NCBI GenBank assembly: GCA_964436865.1
Contig: CAYTFK010000039.1
Location: 1-33,194 of the forward strand
Direction: 5' to 3'
Length of the DNA: 33,194 nucleotides
From: JAXGPP01 sp964436865
GTDB taxonomy: Bacteria; Planctomycetota; Planctomycetia; Pirellulales; Thermoguttaceae
In this document: positions 33,067 through 33,194 of the stretch, in pieces
Layout of the letters: each line of letters starts with the position of its first letter
Numbering within the stretch: position 1 is the stretch's first letter
Notes under the pieces: generated by a model
What the model saw: the letters and a program-made list of their open reading frames with translations, nothing else
Database searches by the model: none
Told to the model about the DNA's origin: nothing
Program-made: the position numbers and the translations under genes

Positions 33067-33194
33067 TGGGCGACATCGAGCGGTTCGGCCGCCCTGCCGC
33101 AGGGGCGAGAGGGGCGACACCGCCGCCGTGTCAGGATTCCGGCCGACGTGGCCGAACTACAGCCGCGGTTGCTGCGGGAACACACGCTGCGCGA
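33063..33194 (+). CDS. Possible start of a further gene, cut by the window end
   Basis: An ATGATG at 33063-33068 overlaps the hibernation factor stop and opens a frame that runs to the window end (MMGDIERFGRPAAG, then Ala/Pro/Arg-rich). Another frame, in phase with the hibernation factor but after its stop, reads RRRVRIPADVAELQPRLLRE and looks more protein-like in its second half. Either the true start is a later GTG/TTG in that frame, or the sequence has a frameshift, or only the first frame is real. No family can be named from so short a piece. Confidence 0.25.
   Translation, partial: MMGDIERFGRPAAGARGATPPPCQDSGRRGRTTAAVAAGTHAAR

Noticed and set aside
1..33194. tRNA, rRNA, CRISPR arrays, insertion sequences and known riboswitches
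   Set aside because: No T-arm GTTCGAATC-like motif in a cloverleaf context, no regularly spaced direct repeats, no transposase motifs and no recognisable riboswitch core were seen on either strand by eye.

Overview
The window is a GC-rich piece of bacterial chromosome. It most resembles a planctomycete, probably Pirellulales-like and probably a metagenome-assembled genome. This is inferred from the gene content: secreted or Tat-exported glycoside hydrolases, a secreted sulfatase, a NIPSNAP protein, BD-FAE-type esterases, a long pyruvate kinase variant and an EF-hand/hydrolase fusion. Gene order is loose, with monocistronic genes and two- or three-gene operons on both strands. No tRNA, rRNA, CRISPR array, transposase or integrase was recognised. 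A 100-N scaffold gap lies at 29320-29419. The same 55 bases flank it on both sides, so it is probably an assembly artefact rather than missing sequence.

Layout. 1-547 (-): alpha/beta hydrolase running off the left edge, with a C-terminal membrane segment. 748-3432 (+): secreted GH38-like protein. 3633-5708 (+): thioredoxin-like/DUF255 protein of the YyaL family. 5925-8184 (+): two-gene unit of a Tat-exported NIPSNAP protein and a GH29 alpha-L-fucosidase. 8282-10033 (-): small unknown protein and a ROK sugar kinase fused to an Mth938-like domain. 10415-12034 (+): secreted glycosidase-like TIM barrel, followed by three hairpins that may form a small RNA or a 3' end. 12349-15268 (+): GntR/YtrA-type regulator, ABC ATPase and ABC permease, coupled by ATGA overlaps, with a promoter overlapped by a palindromic operator. 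15301-16161 (-): secreted esterase. 16916-18406 (+): B12-binding-type radical SAM protein. 18790-21929 (+): sulfatase and Tat-exported GH5-like protein, behind a hairpin-rich leader. 21952-24222 (-): secreted GH20/GH67-like protein. 24508-28962 (+): EF-hand/esterase fusion, a second esterase and a second glycosidase-like TIM barrel. 29439-30344 (+): LysR/NhaR-type regulator. 30506-32428 (-): pyruvate kinase variant. 32749-33066 (+): ribosome hibernation factor, overlapped at its end by a possible further gene.

The main theme is extracellular breakdown of complex, probably sulfated and acylated, polysaccharide: fucosidase, sulfatase, GH5-like, GH38-like, GH20/67-like, two TIM-barrel glycosidase-like proteins and three secreted esterases. 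The ROK protein and pyruvate kinase could serve sugar phosphorylation and glycolysis inside the cell. That these act as one system is inference, since most are separate transcription units. I found no convincing new defence or mobile system. The strongest candidates for novelty are the ROK-Mth938 fusion, the hairpin array at 12079-12190, the operator-like palindromes at 12295, 16491 and 29201, and the hairpin-rich sulfatase leader.
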